From the NCBI RefSeq assembly GCF_000407505.1, contig NZ_ASWE01000001.1, positions 493,324 to 557,323 of the forward strand: 64,000 nt of DNA. Reading direction: 5' to 3'. Shown one piece after another: positions 17,225 to 28,923 of the stretch (positions are counted from its first letter, which is position 1; each line of letters begins with the position of its first letter). The notes under the pieces were generated by a model. It did not search any database. It saw only the letters and a program-made list of their open reading frames with translations, and was not told where the DNA came from. Both the position numbers and the translations under genes were made by a program. Source of the DNA: Enterococcus phoeniculicola ATCC BAA-412 (GTDB lineage Bacteria > Bacillota > Bacilli > Lactobacillales > Enterococcaceae).

Positions 17225-18451
17225 ATGAAAAAAATTATGAAGTGGTTAGAAGAAACTTTTCAGCCTAAAATGAATAAGTTTGCAAATAATCGTTGGGTTA
17301 GTAGTCTGAAAGATACAATTAATCAAATTATGCCATTAATTTTTTTAGGAAGTATATTTGCAGTATTAACATTGCCATCAGAAATCAAAGGCTTTGAATG
17401 GTTTGCTAATTTTTGGACGCCGTTTGGCTGGACAATGGGTGTTATTGGGATGATGATAGCATTTTTACTTCCAATGATTTTAATGGAGAAATTTAGAATG
17501 CGCGGCTCAAGATTTGTAGCGGCAATTGCTGGAATGATTTTATACGCAATGATTATTTCTCCACAATTAGTCAAGGATGGTGTAGTTGGCTTTAGTCATG
17601 ATTCATTTGGTTCATCCGGTATGTTCATTTCGATGATTTCTGGCTTTTTTGTCGCCTTTATCTTTAAAACGTTAAGAAAAATTTCTTTCTTTAAAGAAGA
17701 TACTAGTCTACCTGACTTTGTCAGAACTTGGTTTGATCAAATGCTGCCAGTTGGTTTGATTGTTATTTTTGGGTGGGTGCTAATATTTATTTTTAATTTT
17801 GATTTGTACCTAGCTATTCAATCTATTTTTGTTCCTCTAAAAAGTGTAATGTCTAATATTTGGGGCTTTACCTTGGTGAATTTTATCGTTGTCTTTCTAT
17901 ATTCTTTAGGGATTTCCGGGTGGATATTATTTCCAATTACAGCACCTGTGTATCTACAGAATATTGAATTAAATATCAATGAAGGGGCGCAAATGTTTGC
18001 CACACAAAGTTTTGACTATGCGTATTTAAAAATTGGCGGACTGGCTTGTACATTAGGGTTAGTTATTTTAATGCTGACAATGAAGTCAAAAAAATTGACC
18101 TCCTTAGGTCGCGCATCTATTGTACCCTCAATATTCAATATCAATGAGCCGATAGTATTTGGTGCGATTGCTTTTAACCCAATGTTGATGATTCCAATGT
18201 GGATTAATTCAGTCGTTGTTCCATTATTAGCCTGGTTTTTAACAATAGTGATTCCTTTTGGTAAAATTCCAGACATTCAATTTAATCTATGGTATATCCC
18301 CTATCCAATCTTGACCTGGTTAGCGACAGGTGGTCATTTAGGATCCGTTGCTTTAGCTGTAATCATTTTTGTTGTCTCAACATTGATTTGGTATCCGTTC
18401 TTGCGTGTATATGACAATCAATGCATACGAGAAGAAGCAGAGGAAGCATAA
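17225..18451 (+). CDS. PTS lactose/cellobiose-type EIIC permease
   Basis: This 408-residue membrane protein has about ten hydrophobic segments and the EIIC signature NINEPIVFGAIAFNP (near residue 306), which carries the conserved Asn-Glu-Pro of sugar binding. It takes up and phosphorylates a beta-glycoside, judging by the two GH1 enzymes encoded behind it. A strong RBS (AAAGGAGAG) precedes the ATG. It belongs to the cellobiose permease group, slightly shorter than the usual 430-450 residues. Confidence 0.92.
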   Translation: MKKIMKWLEETFQPKMNKFANNRWVSSLKDTINQIMPLIFLGSIFAVLTLPSEIKGFEWFANFWTPFGWTMGVIGMMIAFLLPMILMEKFRMRGSRFVAAIAGMILYAMIISPQLVKDGVVGFSHDSFGSSGMFISMISGFFVAFIFKTLRKISFFKEDTSLPDFVRTWFDQMLPVGLIVIFGWVLIFIFNFDLYLAIQSIFVPLKSVMSNIWGFTLVNFIVVFLYSLGISGWILFPITAPVYLQNIELNINEGAQMFATQSFDYAYLKIGGLACTLGLVILMLTMKSKKLTSLGRASIVPSIFNINEPIVFGAIAFNPMLMIPMWINSVVVPLLAWFLTIVIPFGKIPDIQFNLWYIPYPILTWLATGGHLGSVALAVIIFVVSTLIWYPFLRVYDNQCIREEAEEA

Positions 18452-18477
18452 GTATTCAAATTTAAGGAGATGATAAG

Positions 18478-21730
<3,253 letters not shown>

Positions 21731-22220
21731 AGAAGCTGTGGACGGAGGCTGTTTTTGTCTCCAACCTTAAGCGTTTATAAGTACGAGGGTGAGGGATAAC
21801 TAATTAAGTTAAACCTCACCCTCGTAAAAGTTTAATAAACGGCAGGAACAGATACACTTACTTGTTTCCAAAGTTTGAGTAGCACCGGAAATCAGTCAAC
21901 ATTGGAAGATAATCTTTGGTATTTCCAGTCAGTTTAAAGAGTGCCTGCTTGGTGCTGTAAATCACAGAAGCTTTACTTCGATGATGCATATGCACCTACT
22001 AAGTTTTCAAAAATGGAACATTTTGTCCCGACCTCCAGACTCTTCTTTTTGTTACTACTCACTGTTTCCATAATTGCTGACAGTCTCTTGCAGAAGATAG
22101 ACACCTCATATTCTTGAAAAGCAATGTTACGAAAGAGGATTGATGAAACCATTATCTCTTTCAGATTCCTAGCATGAAAGAAGTCTTGTCCTAAGGATGA
22201 ATGATGAAATAGCGCCTCTT
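21731..22220. repeat. Intergenic repeat block with strong palindrome
   Basis: A palindrome at 21783-21825 (ACGAGGGTGAGG pairing with CCTCACCCTCGT around TAACTAATTAAGTTA) closes the PTS operon and shares the TAACTAATTAAGTTA core with those at 36.05 and 37.66 kb. The following bases to about 22040 hold pieces shared with the block at 28.8 kb: CTGTAAATCACAGAAG, CACCTACTAAGTTTTC and GGAACATTTTGTCCCGAC. No gene is seen. It lies between convergent genes. Confidence 0.75.
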
Positions 22221-23195
22221 TTATTTTTCATCCAGCCACTTTTTCTGTGCCTCAACCCGTTCTTTGACTTGCTGAACAAAGCGTTCAGGTGCGGTGACAG
22301 TTAAAAAGGGGCCGAATGATAAAAGCCGAATGAGAACTTCTGTTTCATCTGCTGTTGCATAATGAATGGTTAATTCATAATGAGTTTCATCTAAGCGTCG
22401 CGTAGTTTTTTGAAAGTCTGCAAAATGATCCATACTGCGTTTTAATGCTTGGCGTTTGTCCACAAGGATACAAGTTACACTTGCCTGTTTCTGTCGCGAG
22501 GTGATGGGTAAGTCAGCACTATTTTTCACTGATTCAATGGAATGGATACTTAGTATTCGATTCAAATTGAGTGTGACTTCAAATCGGCTTCTTCGTAAAA
22601 TTCGCCATGCTTTTAATCGAAATAGATTGTTTTTTGGTGAATATTCTAACTTAACAGGTAAGAATTTTCCGCTTGTTTTTTCTGTGGCCGGATTCCTTTG
22701 ATAGAGGATTCTCACCTGCTTTTTTTCCTGAATAGCGGCTAATAGCTGTTTAAAGTGACTTTGTTGCTGAGTGAATGCAACAAGCGAGTCTGTTTGCTGG
22801 AATTGATCAAAATACGTGAGAGAAGAGAGCGTAAAAAGTGGAGCGACTCCCTCTAGTTGCAGATTCAAATCGGCAATTTCATTAGGCTCCATGAAAAACA
22901 TCAACCGCGGATCAGTCAGCACCGTTTTTAGCCATCTTCGTTCTAATGTTGTTTGAATGAATTCAGGTGAATGTTGTGTAACAGGCAACCAATTTCCGTT
23001 TTCCTCGCGCAAAAGAAACCAGGGACTTCTTTTATTTTGCAAAGAAGGGAGAACTTGTAAGCTGGATTCATCGAAGCCTTTTGCTCGAATGATTTCATCA
23101 AGTTCTTTAGTTGTCAACGGGTGTTTTTGACTTAAAATAGTTTTGACAATGGCGAAATAAACACCATAAACCTCGTGAAATAACATATCAATCAT
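22221..23195 (-). CDS. WYL-domain regulator (second of an overlapping pair)
   Basis: This 324-residue protein has a short winged-helix-like N-terminus (about residues 10-60: TTKELDEIIRAKG) and a WYL domain (about 150-240) with KQVRILYQRN and FRLKAWRI strands, followed by a C-terminal WCX-like extension (SFGPFLTVTAPERFVQQVKER). WYL domains sense ligands or nucleic acid in regulators of stress and defence operons. The start at 23195 is set by GGAGGAGG six bases upstream and overlaps the end of the upstream WYL gene by 8 bp, so the two are coupled. The pair is divergent from rtcB and probably controls it. Confidence 0.82.
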   Translation of the reverse strand: MIDMLFHEVYGVYFAIVKTILSQKHPLTTKELDEIIRAKGFDESSLQVLPSLQNKRSPWFLLREENGNWLPVTQHSPEFIQTTLERRWLKTVLTDPRLMFFMEPNEIADLNLQLEGVAPLFTLSSLTYFDQFQQTDSLVAFTQQQSHFKQLLAAIQEKKQVRILYQRNPATEKTSGKFLPVKLEYSPKNNLFRLKAWRILRRSRFEVTLNLNRILSIHSIESVKNSADLPITSRQKQASVTCILVDKRQALKRSMDHFADFQKTTRRLDETHYELTIHYATADETEVLIRLLSFGPFLTVTAPERFVQQVKERVEAQKKWLDEK

Positions 23196-24426
23196 CAAGA
23201 ACCTCCTCCGATGGCTGGTAAAGAGCAATCATCTCTTTCATATCATGAATAAATAAATGTTTCCATTTTTCATCTGTACTTTCAATAGAAATAATCCGTC
23301 CCATAAACGTTCGTAAAAAAGGATTGATGGCAAATAAGTCGAGTAATTCTATTTCAAAAAGGACGGTTGATTCATCAATTCTTCGCCAAGTCCCCATTCG
23401 TTTTTCTCGATTGATTCGTGTAAGTAAATATTCTTCCTTTCCTTCCTCAATATATAAAAGCACGCCTAAATATTTAAGAGAATTCCGGTTAAAACTAGCG
23501 TTCCATGAGGTATTTTTTAATTTAGAAAACCGTTCAGCAAGTTCAAGATAATTCTTTATCTCCTTACCTAAAGAAAGTTCTTTGATTGTGTCGATTCGAA
23601 TAGAAGTCAAAAGTTTTTTGTGAATAAATCCAACTAAATATTGTCGTCCCGTTTCTGTGCTGATATACAGTGAAAAAGGGGAGAAACTTACTGGTTTATT
23701 ATTGTATTTTATTATATGTAGAGTTCGTTTTTCAGTAATGGCTGTGAGACACTTCAAGACGACAAGCTCATCTAAACTATGAACGATAAAGTGGTGTTTA
23801 AATAGAAACGGGCTCGCACTAGGAGTATCTATCTGATCTAATAAAAACTGACCAATCACTCCGCCTGGAAAAATTTCTTTATAAAAATGTAAGACAGGAA
23901 TCATTTTTTCATTCAGCTTGATAGGCGAAACGAATTGATAAGAACGTCGTTTATCTTTTTCAGTTTCATGAAGAATACCTATCTGACAATATTCTTTCAG
24001 CTTATTTCTCACGGTAATTTCTGACAAAATGGGCGCATTCTCAAATAAACTCAAATAGTCTTGGTGAATCAACTCTGTTAACTCTGATAGTGAGAGCGTA
24101 TCAAATCTAGTAAGACAATCGAGGAGAACAAAATGAAGAAAGATATCATTTTTTGTAAAACTCTTTGTTTGCCATAACTTGAAAAAAGGATTGGTATCCA
24201 GTTGCTCTTGTTTTAAGTCAAGACGAATAGTCTTTCCTTGAGCGGTTTGTTCCCATTGGATGTATGGATGTAAGTAGCTTTCAATTCGGCGACGTTCATT
24301 ATCATAGCTACGTAGGCTCTTTTCATCAAAGTCCTCACGTTGCTTGAAGCCGTTGATGTAAAAATCTCGAGCGTAGGATCGAATGGTATTGAATTCTTTT
24401 ATCAGCTCATTAAAGCGTCTGCTCAT
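23188..24426 (-). CDS. WYL-domain regulator (first of an overlapping pair)
   Basis: This 412-residue protein begins with SRRFNELIKEFNTIRSYARDF, a conserved leader of large two-part WYL proteins, then a winged-helix-like region around ITVRNKLKEYCQIGIL (about residues 135-165) and a degenerate WYL domain (about 225-300: LHIIKYNNKPVSFSPFSLYI). A C-terminal WCX-like region follows. Such paired WYL proteins resemble the PafB/PafC heterodimer arrangement, and a heterodimer is likely given the translational overlap. It faces away from rtcB across a 135-bp promoter region. Confidence 0.8.
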   Translation of the reverse strand: MSRRFNELIKEFNTIRSYARDFYINGFKQREDFDEKSLRSYDNERRRIESYLHPYIQWEQTAQGKTIRLDLKQEQLDTNPFFKLWQTKSFTKNDIFLHFVLLDCLTRFDTLSLSELTELIHQDYLSLFENAPILSEITVRNKLKEYCQIGILHETEKDKRRSYQFVSPIKLNEKMIPVLHFYKEIFPGGVIGQFLLDQIDTPSASPFLFKHHFIVHSLDELVVLKCLTAITEKRTLHIIKYNNKPVSFSPFSLYISTETGRQYLVGFIHKKLLTSIRIDTIKELSLGKEIKNYLELAERFSKLKNTSWNASFNRNSLKYLGVLLYIEEGKEEYLLTRINREKRMGTWRRIDESTVLFEIELLDLFAINPFLRTFMGRIISIESTDEKWKHLFIHDMKEMIALYQPSEEVLDD

Positions 24427-24561
24427 GTGTTTTCCTCGCTAATTCTATTTGTTCTTTCTATTATAACAAATTGATAAAGGTATCTTCGCAACATTTTTTT
24501 AAGGTGAAATCCTCACGGTTCTTTTACAATGAATGTAAGAAATAGAAAAGGAGTGAGAACA

Positions 24562-25794
24562 ATGTTTGTTCACTATGAAAAAAATGAAAATGCTTCTCCG
24601 ATTAAAGTATGGTTGCCAAAAGGAACACTTGAAGAAAATGTGCTAGAGCAGGCGATGAGCTTGGCTGAACTTCCCTTTGTTTTTAAGTGGGTTTCATTGA
24701 TGCCTGATTGTCATTATGGTTATGGAATGCCTATTGGAGGTGTGTTAGCAACTAAAGGGGTGATTGTCCCAAATGCTGTGGGTATGGATATTGGCTGTGG
24801 AATGTGCTATATCCAAACTGATGTTTTGTATAGTGATATACAAGAAATTACACATGATAACCAGTCACTCATGAAGCTGATTGTTAACCAAGTGATGCGT
24901 GATATACCTGTAGGATTTTCGTTACATAAAGAAAAACAATCTTCTCAAGTGATTGATCAAGCACTTAAGGATATGGCAGGCGATGAAAGCTTACCAGAAT
25001 CAAATGAATTACTAGAAAATGCCTATTACCAAATTGGTACACTAGGGGGCGGCAATCATTTTATTGAGTTTCAAAAGGATGAAGAAGGGTATATCGGCAT
25101 CATGATTCATTCGGGAAGTCGAAATCTGGGCGCAAAAATTTGCCAACATTTTAATGGGGTAGCCAGACAATTGAATGAACTGTGGTACAGCCAAGTACCA
25201 GAAAAAAATCAGTTGCCCTTTTTACCTACACGGACAAGTGAAGGAAAGGCGTATCTTAAATGGATGTCCATTGCCTTAGACTATGCATATGAAAACAGAG
25301 AACGAATGTTAGAGACGACCATGAGTATATTTTCTGGTTTCATTAAAAAATATGTGGATAAAGAGGTGGAATATAGTTTGAAAGTCAATTGCCACCATAA
25401 CTATGCTGCGTTAGAGAATCATTATGGAGAGAATGTTTGGGTTCACCGAAAAGGTGCAACACGTGCTAGAAAAGAGGAGCTGGGAATCATTCCTGGAGCG
25501 ATGGGGTCATTTAGCTATCTAGTCAAAGGGCTGGGAAATCCAGATAGTTTTATGTCTTCTTCTCATGGTGCGGGTCGTGTGTACTCACGAAAAAAAGCGA
25601 AGGAAGAAATTTCAGTCGAATCAGTGATGCTGGATTTGAAAGAAAGAGAAGTTGTCTTAGGGAAAGTGAAAAAAGCAGATGTCGCAGAAGAAAGCCGATT
25701 TGCCTATAAAAATATTGATGAAGTGATGGCAAATCAACAAGAATTGGTAGTCCCTATTAAAAAACTATCAACCATTGGTGTCATTAAAGGATAG
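24562..25794 (+). CDS. rtcB: RtcB-family RNA ligase
   Basis: RtcB joins RNA with 2',3'-cyclic phosphate or 3'-phosphate ends to 5'-OH ends, using GTP and Mn2+. Seen residues line up with the known enzyme: Asp76 and Cys79 in MDIGCGM, the GGGNHFIEF metal site, and the guanylylated histidine His335 in SSSHGAGR. The length of 410 residues is normal for the short bacterial form. The start at 24562 is set by AAAGGAGTGAG; an in-frame ATG at 24529 lacks an RBS. A candidate -10 (TACAAT) lies upstream. It is divergent from two WYL regulators and followed by an RlaP-like nucleotidyltransferase, the layout of an inducible RNA-repair operon. Confidence 0.95.
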   Translation: MFVHYEKNENASPIKVWLPKGTLEENVLEQAMSLAELPFVFKWVSLMPDCHYGYGMPIGGVLATKGVIVPNAVGMDIGCGMCYIQTDVLYSDIQEITHDNQSLMKLIVNQVMRDIPVGFSLHKEKQSSQVIDQALKDMAGDESLPESNELLENAYYQIGTLGGGNHFIEFQKDEEGYIGIMIHSGSRNLGAKICQHFNGVARQLNELWYSQVPEKNQLPFLPTRTSEGKAYLKWMSIALDYAYENRERMLETTMSIFSGFIKKYVDKEVEYSLKVNCHHNYAALENHYGENVWVHRKGATRARKEELGIIPGAMGSFSYLVKGLGNPDSFMSSSHGAGRVYSRKKAKEEISVESVMLDLKEREVVLGKVKKADVAEESRFAYKNIDEVMANQQELVVPIKKLSTIGVIKG

Positions 25795-25815
25795 ATGAAA
25801 GACTGAAATGAAGAG

Positions 25816-25862
25816 GAGTAGAGATACAGCATGACGATAGAACTTGGTGTTTGTCTCTACTC
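25816..25862 (+). other. Hairpin between rtcB and the RlaP-like gene
   Basis: GAGTAGAGA (25816-25824) pairs perfectly with TCTCTACTC (25854-25862) across a 29-base loop. No T-run follows (TATAAAATAATC), so it is a poor terminator; it may set the ratio of the two products or be a processing site. Confidence 0.55.
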
Positions 25863-25897
25863 TATAAAATAATCATTATTGAATGGAGGGGTGCTCG

Positions 25898-26650
25898 TTG
25901 GAAAAGACGATTCAGGAAAAACTTAGAGAAATAGAAGAAAAAGAAGGGGTAAAAATCATTCTAGCGGTTGAATCAGGGAGTCGGGCGTGGGGATTTGAGT
26001 CTCAAGATAGTGACTATGATATTCGGTTTCTATATATAAGAGAGAAATCGAGTTATCTGAAATTAGAGGATGTAAGAGATGTGATTGAATGGCAGCTAGA
26101 TGAAGTGTTCGACATCAATGGTTGGGACATTCAAAAAGCCTTACGTCTGCTGTATAAATCTAATCCAACTATTTTTGAATGGTTTTCTTCACCAATTGTT
26201 TATAAAAAAACGTCTGAAGCCGAGAAAATGAACGTCATTTTAGAGAACTATTTTTCCACTAAAAAATCTCTTTTTCATTACTGGCACACAGCAAATTCAA
26301 ATTATCGAGACTATTTAAAAACAGATCACGTAAGAGCAAAAAAGTACTTATATGTTTTACGTCCAATTTTAGCCAGTAAATGGATTTTACAGTTCAATGA
26401 AATACCGCCGATTGAATTTGATAAGCTGGCAAATGAGCTCCTTGACGAGAATCTAAAGCCTGTGGTCGCTGATTTATTAAGAAGAAAAAAAGAAACAAAC
26501 GAGCTGGATTCAATGAAGCGGTTGGACGTGTTAAATAATTATATAGAAAAAGAACTTGTTCAACTAGAGGTGCAGGCAAAGAGGATTTCTCAAATGAAAA
26601 ATAATCAGTGGAAAACACTCAATGATTTTTTCTTATCGGTAGTAGAATGA
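25898..26650 (+). CDS. RlaP-like nucleotidyltransferase of the RNA-repair type
   Basis: This 250-residue protein is a DNA polymerase beta superfamily nucleotidyltransferase of the YcgL/RlaP family (RNA ligase-associated). The active-site pattern is seen as ESGSRAWGFESQDSDYDIRF (about residues 26-45): the Gly-Ser, then Asp-Ser-Asp-Tyr-Asp carrying metal-binding aspartates. The middle (NPTIFEWFSSPIVY, then YRDYL and KKYLYVLRPILASKW) is typical of this family. Members are found beside RtcB and are proposed to add or restore nucleotides at broken RNA ends. A TTG start at 25898 is favoured because GGAGGGG lies just before it; the ATG at 25883 overlaps that RBS. Confidence 0.85.
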   Translation: MEKTIQEKLREIEEKEGVKIILAVESGSRAWGFESQDSDYDIRFLYIREKSSYLKLEDVRDVIEWQLDEVFDINGWDIQKALRLLYKSNPTIFEWFSSPIVYKKTSEAEKMNVILENYFSTKKSLFHYWHTANSNYRDYLKTDHVRAKKYLYVLRPILASKWILQFNEIPPIEFDKLANELLDENLKPVVADLLRRKKETNELDSMKRLDVLNNYIEKELVQLEVQAKRISQMKNNQWKTLNDFFLSVVE

Positions 26651-27298
26651 TGTTGGAGTTCGCTAGACAGTAAGTGACTTTACAAGCGGAAAGTGAAAGT
26701 TCAGTCAAGAATCTTCCTTAAAAATGTAAATTTGGTGAAACTTACTTTTGTATATTTATTGGTTTGCAGATGGAAAATAACAAAGAGGGTTAGTTTATCC
26801 TTATCTACAAGGCAGCGCACGAAAAATAGGCGGTTCCGAAGGCGGAATTACATGAAGTTACCTGATATGGAGGCTTCTTTTACTTATTATGGCTTTATGC
26901 TGGCAATACAAACGAGCGTAGGTAATAGAAGTCCTAGTGAAGTCTTGTTTGTTCTTGGAGTAGTTTTGGTTGGGAAGTGATTTTTAGATTTACAAGAAGG
27001 TGACGTAATTAATTGGTATCCGAATCAGCTAATTTCACCGGACAATTATGAGCATACAGATATTATTTTTTCTGTTAGGAAAGATGGGTATTTAGTACCT
27101 ACGAACGAAATGCCGAGTAAGGAAAAAATTTGTGCAAAGTACAATCGTTCATTGATGTATTAAATAAAAAAGAAATTGGATAGCGTGGGGCTATTAGAAA
27201 CAATTGTAGAAATTCCTAAAAAAATATAAAATATGTACTCAAAAATCAATCAGGATCTTTTGCTCTAGTTTGATTTTTGAGTACCGTTTTGTGTTGAA
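26651..27298. pseudogene. Gene debris, unrecognised
   Basis: No intact gene is seen. One open stretch without a start (26981-27163) encodes about 60 residues, DLQEGDVINWYPNQL to KICAKYNRSLMY, ending in TAA, and looks like the tail of a real protein; the 300 bases before it are broken by stops in every plus frame. A plus frame at 26693-26980 has no plausible RBS or domain. The region sits next to other remnants (27.7-28.3 kb) and looks like a decaying accessory island. Confidence 0.45.
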
Positions 27299-27733
27299 TT
27301 ATATAAAATCATTGTAGTTGTCTAGTATGTCTTTAGCAGCTTTATAGCTATAATATTTATCGGTTTTCTTCATAATATCTTCTTCTGTAATGCCTAACTT
27401 CATAGTCAAATCTAGAACTAATCTAGTAGAATTACTTGTAAAATATTCATAATTATCTTGTTCAAAAGAAATCACTAGTAAAATAACAGTTCCGTCTAAA
27501 GTTTCTAGTGGAAATAAATGTCCCCAAGGTTCTAAAAAATATTTTTCGCTTTTGTCATTACGTTTGATTCCATAGACAGTTACACTATTTTTTATTTCCG
27601 TTATCGAATATTCTCCTTCTGTAACCTCTTTAATATTAGAAAGTTCTCCATCAAAATAAGAACCTGATAATTGATTAATATCTACTTCCTCTAGGTCAAA
27701 CCATCCGTTTAAAATGTCTTTTAATTTTTTCAT
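27299..27733 (-). CDS. Hypothetical protein, possible orphan immunity protein
   Basis: This acidic protein of 144 residues (KKLKDILNGWFDLEEVDI at the start, LVISFEQDNYEYF in the middle, YSYKAAKDILDNYNDFI at the end) is not a recognised family. A weak T6/T7-type immunity look is given by its size, acidity and place: it follows by 13 bp a 34-codon fragment that reads like the end of a larger protein (27747-27851). Polymorphic toxins are usually followed by their immunity gene this way, and orphan immunity genes are common. RBS GAAAGGA supports the start at 27733; a frame extension to 27748 is less likely. Confidence 0.55.
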   Translation of the reverse strand: MKKLKDILNGWFDLEEVDINQLSGSYFDGELSNIKEVTEGEYSITEIKNSVTVYGIKRNDKSEKYFLEPWGHLFPLETLDGTVILLVISFEQDNYEYFTSNSTRLVLDLTMKLGITEEDIMKKTDKYYSYKAAKDILDNYNDFI

Positions 27734-27746
27734 TTTGTTTCCTTTC

Positions 27747-27851
27747 AATTCATTTTAATTGAACCATTAAAATTAACTAAGGAACCCCATCCATCTTTAT
27801 TTGAATCGGCTTTTGTTCCTGTGACTTTCAAATATGCAGATTTTACATTTT
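27747..27851 (-). pseudogene. C-terminal fragment of a lost gene, possible toxin tail
   Basis: On the minus strand 34 codons (AYLKVTGTKADSNKDGWGS to GSIKMN) end in TGA just before the immunity-like gene; a TAA precedes them in frame. Nothing more of the gene remains upstream, where an IS1182-type remnant begins. Toxin identity is an inference from position. Confidence 0.4.
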
Positions 27852-27904
27852 AATATAAGACAATAATTTTTATTAATCAATAAAAACAATGTTTTTATTT
27901 TGTC

Positions 27905-28307
27905 TTTTAATATATAGCCTAGGTAATGAGCGGCGTCCGTTCAAGGTCTTCTAAAATAACTTGATAGTTTTCTACTCCTCTATAACCGGTATCTGCGAAT
28001 AGGTTGGTAGTTCAAAAAAACGCTCTTTTAAAGTAGCTACAAAGAGGCGCAATGTTCGTGTATCTGTTGGATTTAAGAAAAGCTTATAATCTACAATATA
28101 CTAACTGTTTGTGGTAATTTGAAGGTTGTAGCCAGATTTCAGCTGACCATTTTTCATGTGATTATCTTCCATAGGCATGAACGTAGTGTCTAGATTAAAG
28201 TCGCTATTTCGTTTCCCTAGAATCTTTTTCTGTCTTTGATAGGCAAATTTTCTTTGAAGTAAGGAGAAAGACTTGATTTTTGGTATAATTTTTAAACATA
28301 AGAACAT
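27905..28307 (-). pseudogene. IS1182-family transposase remnant
   Basis: The minus strand encodes DTTFMPMEDNHMKNGQLK followed by SGYNLQITTNS, the diagnostic block of IS1182-type DDE transposases (usually DxTFMRMKEDHMxNGQLKPGYN). A TAG replaces the expected CAG of NSQYIV, and the continuing homology (YIVDYKLF, NPTDTRT, FVATLKERFFEL) runs on with frame breaks to about 27905. The N-terminal DNA-binding part is missing. It is dead. Confidence 0.8.
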
Positions 28308-28375
28308 CTTGGATTTTTATTTTTTTGGCACTTTTAATTGAGTAAAAAAGTTCTTATGTTAATACAAAAAAATAA

Positions 28376-28412
28376 TCCAGATGCCAATCAATTTAACTGG
28401 TATCTGGATTTT
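28376..28412. terminator. Hairpin with T-run
   Basis: ATCCAGATGCCA pairs with TGGTATCTGGAT around AATCAATTTAAC and is followed by TTTTTAG. It may be the boundary of the IS1182-type element or a terminator for plus-strand transcripts. A similar AAACCAGAT/ATCTGGTTT hairpin lies at about 37968-38004. Confidence 0.55.
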
Positions 28413-28529
28413 TAGTTACTACTTACGTCCCAAGTCCACCCTCATAAAAGCTCAACAATCTCTAAAAGCAGGACAAAGAATTGAAAGACTCACTACGTTT
28501 GTCTTTCAATAACTTATGCGAATGGTACA

Positions 28530-28915
28530 CGCTAGAGTTGAAGGCTTCGAAAATAAGCTGAAATTGCATCGATACACTCTTTCTGAAAGAAATAGATGTA
28601 GAGATGTACCTACTTGGTGCATCCGACACACTCTTTCTGAAAGAAATAGATGTAGAGATGTACCTACTTGGTGCATCCGATACACTCTTTCTGAAAGAAA
28701 TAGATGTAGAGATGTACCTACTTGGTGCATCCGATACACTCTTTCTGAAAGAAATAGATGTAGAGACGTACCTACTTGGTGCATCCGATACACTCTTTCT
28801 GAAAGAAACAGATGTAAAGATGTACCTACTTTGTACAGTAAATCACAGAAGTTTCACTTCCGATGATACATATACACCTACTAAGTTTTCAGAACGGAAC
28901 ATTTTGTCCCGACTC
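28530..28915. repeat. 54-bp tandem repeat inside a dispersed intergenic element
   Basis: Five copies of a 53/54-bp unit run from 28567 to about 28826 (phase points 28567, 28620, 28674, 28728 and 28782), each with the small palindrome CTTTCTGAAAG and the piece GTACCTACTTGGTGCATCC. The middle copies differ by one or two bases; the last is more diverged. The array interrupts a dispersed element whose left part (GTTGAAGGCTTCGAAAATAA at about 28537) recurs at 37.78 kb and whose right part (CTGTAAATCACAGAAG-like, then TTTTGTCCCGAC) recurs at 21.96-22.03 kb. Because 54 is a multiple of three, open frames with an 18-residue period appear on both strands, but none has an RBS. Confidence 0.85.
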
Positions 28916-28923
28916 TCCTCTTT

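Noticed and set aside
26693-26980. 95-codon plus-strand frame after the RlaP-like gene
   Set aside because: No plausible RBS, strongly basic low-complexity product and no domain; better explained as debris.
28567-28826. CRISPR array
   Set aside because: Units are contiguous 54-bp copies with no unique spacers, and no cas genes are near.
28506-28866. Open frames with an 18-residue period on both strands
   Set aside because: They come from the 54-bp tandem repeat being a multiple of three; no RBS, no known domain, and frames open on both strands at once.
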